Part shown: positions 5,751-6,158 of the stretch, piece after piece | How positions within the stretch are numbered: position 1 is the first letter of the stretch | Layout of the letters: each line of letters begins with the position of its first letter | DNA from: Alphaproteobacteria bacterium | GTDB taxonomy: Bacteria > Pseudomonadota > Alphaproteobacteria > Sphingomonadales > Sphingomonadaceae | Direction of reading: 5' to 3' | NCBI GenBank assembly: GCA_028869975.1 | Contig: JAGWQR010000120.1 | Coordinates: forward strand, 1-6,158 | Length of the DNA: 6,158 bases | The notes under the pieces: model-generated | The model's database searches: none | What the model was told of the DNA's origin: nothing | What the model saw: only the letters and a program-made list of their open reading frames with translations | Translations under genes and position numbers: made by a program

Positions 5751-6158
5751 TTATTGTGTAACAAACCCGCCATCGACAAGATATTCACCACCAGTGCAGT
5801 AGCGTGACTCATCGCTCGCCAGAAACAGGTTGGTGTTCGCTACATCTATCGGATCGCCGAAATGCCCCATCGGGATCGAAACGGAAATCTGGTGGTAAAC
5901 TTCTTCATTATCCGCGAGTGCCACCTTCTGCATGTTGGTCATAATCATGCCCGGATGCACCGTGTTGACGCGGATTTTATCCTTGGCACATTCGAGCGCT
6001 ACGGTTTTCGAAAAAATGCGCACGCTACCCTTGGCCGACGCATAGGCAGCGCAACCCGGGACTCCGACCAGTCCGACGACCGACGAAATGTTGATGATCG
6101 ATCCTCCTTGCCCCACTTTACGCATAAGTTTGACAGCTCGCTGCATGCCGTAAAAGAC
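5751..6158 (-). CDS. Short-chain dehydrogenase/reductase (SDR), C-terminal part
   Basis: The frame is open through the right window edge, so only the last 135 residues are present; the NAD(P)-binding glycine motif lies outside, and the ATG at 6146 is internal. The catalytic triad part is clear: Ser26 (visible numbering) in NISSVVG, then Tyr39 and Lys43 in YASAK, with the 13-residue Ser-Tyr spacing of classical SDRs. VHPGMIMTNM (68-76 region) and the C-terminal TGGEYLVDGGFVTQ fit the 250-residue classical type, of the cyclopentanol / 3(or 20)-hydroxysteroid / glucose dehydrogenase group. It probably oxidises a secondary alcohol or reduces a ketone with NAD(P). It converges on the MDR gene with a 12-bp gap. 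Its GC content is about 53% by hand count, against about 65-67% in sampled MDR lines, which suggests a separate origin. Confidence 0.92.
   Translation of the reverse strand, partial: VFYGMQRAVKLMRKVGQGGSIINISSVVGLVGVPGCAAYASAKGSVRIFSKTVALECAKDKIRVNTVHPGMIMTNMQKVALADNEEVYHQISVSIPMGHFGDPIDVANTNLFLASDESRYCTGGEYLVDGGFVTQ

Overview
The window is a gene-dense stretch (62-66% GC over most of its length by eye) from a bacterial chromosome or large replicon. GC content, codon choice, strong AGGAG ribosome sites and gene content (2-oxoacid dehydrogenase subunits, SnoaL/NTF2-fold proteins, a small Rieske ferredoxin, MDR and SDR oxidoreductases) fit an alphaproteobacterium, plausibly a sphingomonad with wide catabolic range. 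That placement is inference; no rRNA or other phylogenetic marker is present.

Bases 1-3027 (+ strand) hold three tightly packed genes for a thiamine diphosphate (TPP)-dependent 2-oxoacid/acetoin-type dehydrogenase complex: the C-terminal part of E1 alpha (start outside the window), complete E1 beta, and complete E2 acyltransferase. E1 alpha and E1 beta look more like the acetoin dehydrogenase (AcoA/AcoB) branch than like pyruvate dehydrogenase. The E2 has one lipoyl domain, two consecutive peripheral-subunit-binding domains and a CoA-acyltransferase core with the HRxxDG motif. No E3 (dihydrolipoamide dehydrogenase) gene is visible.

Bases 3028-3432 (- strand) encode a SnoaL/NTF2-like protein whose stop codon abuts the E2 stop codon. 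A 121-bp divergent intergenic region (3433-3553) separates it from a second + strand run: an antibiotic-biosynthesis-monooxygenase (ABM) domain protein, a small Rieske [2Fe-2S] ferredoxin, a second SnoaL/NTF2-like protein, and a zinc-independent NADP-dependent MDR oxidoreductase that overlaps the preceding gene by GTGA. The window ends with the C-terminal part of a classical SDR dehydrogenase on the - strand (5751 to beyond 6158), whose GC content is clearly lower (about 53% by hand count).

Read together, this looks like a catabolic island. Oxidoreductases (SDR, MDR), a ferredoxin that could feed an oxygenase encoded elsewhere, and NTF2-fold or ABM enzymes would process a carbon skeleton, and the TPP/lipoyl complex would convert a 2-oxo or hydroxyketone intermediate to acyl-CoA. 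The substrate cannot be read from the sequence. No RNA genes, insertion sequences, CRISPR arrays or convincing terminators were seen.
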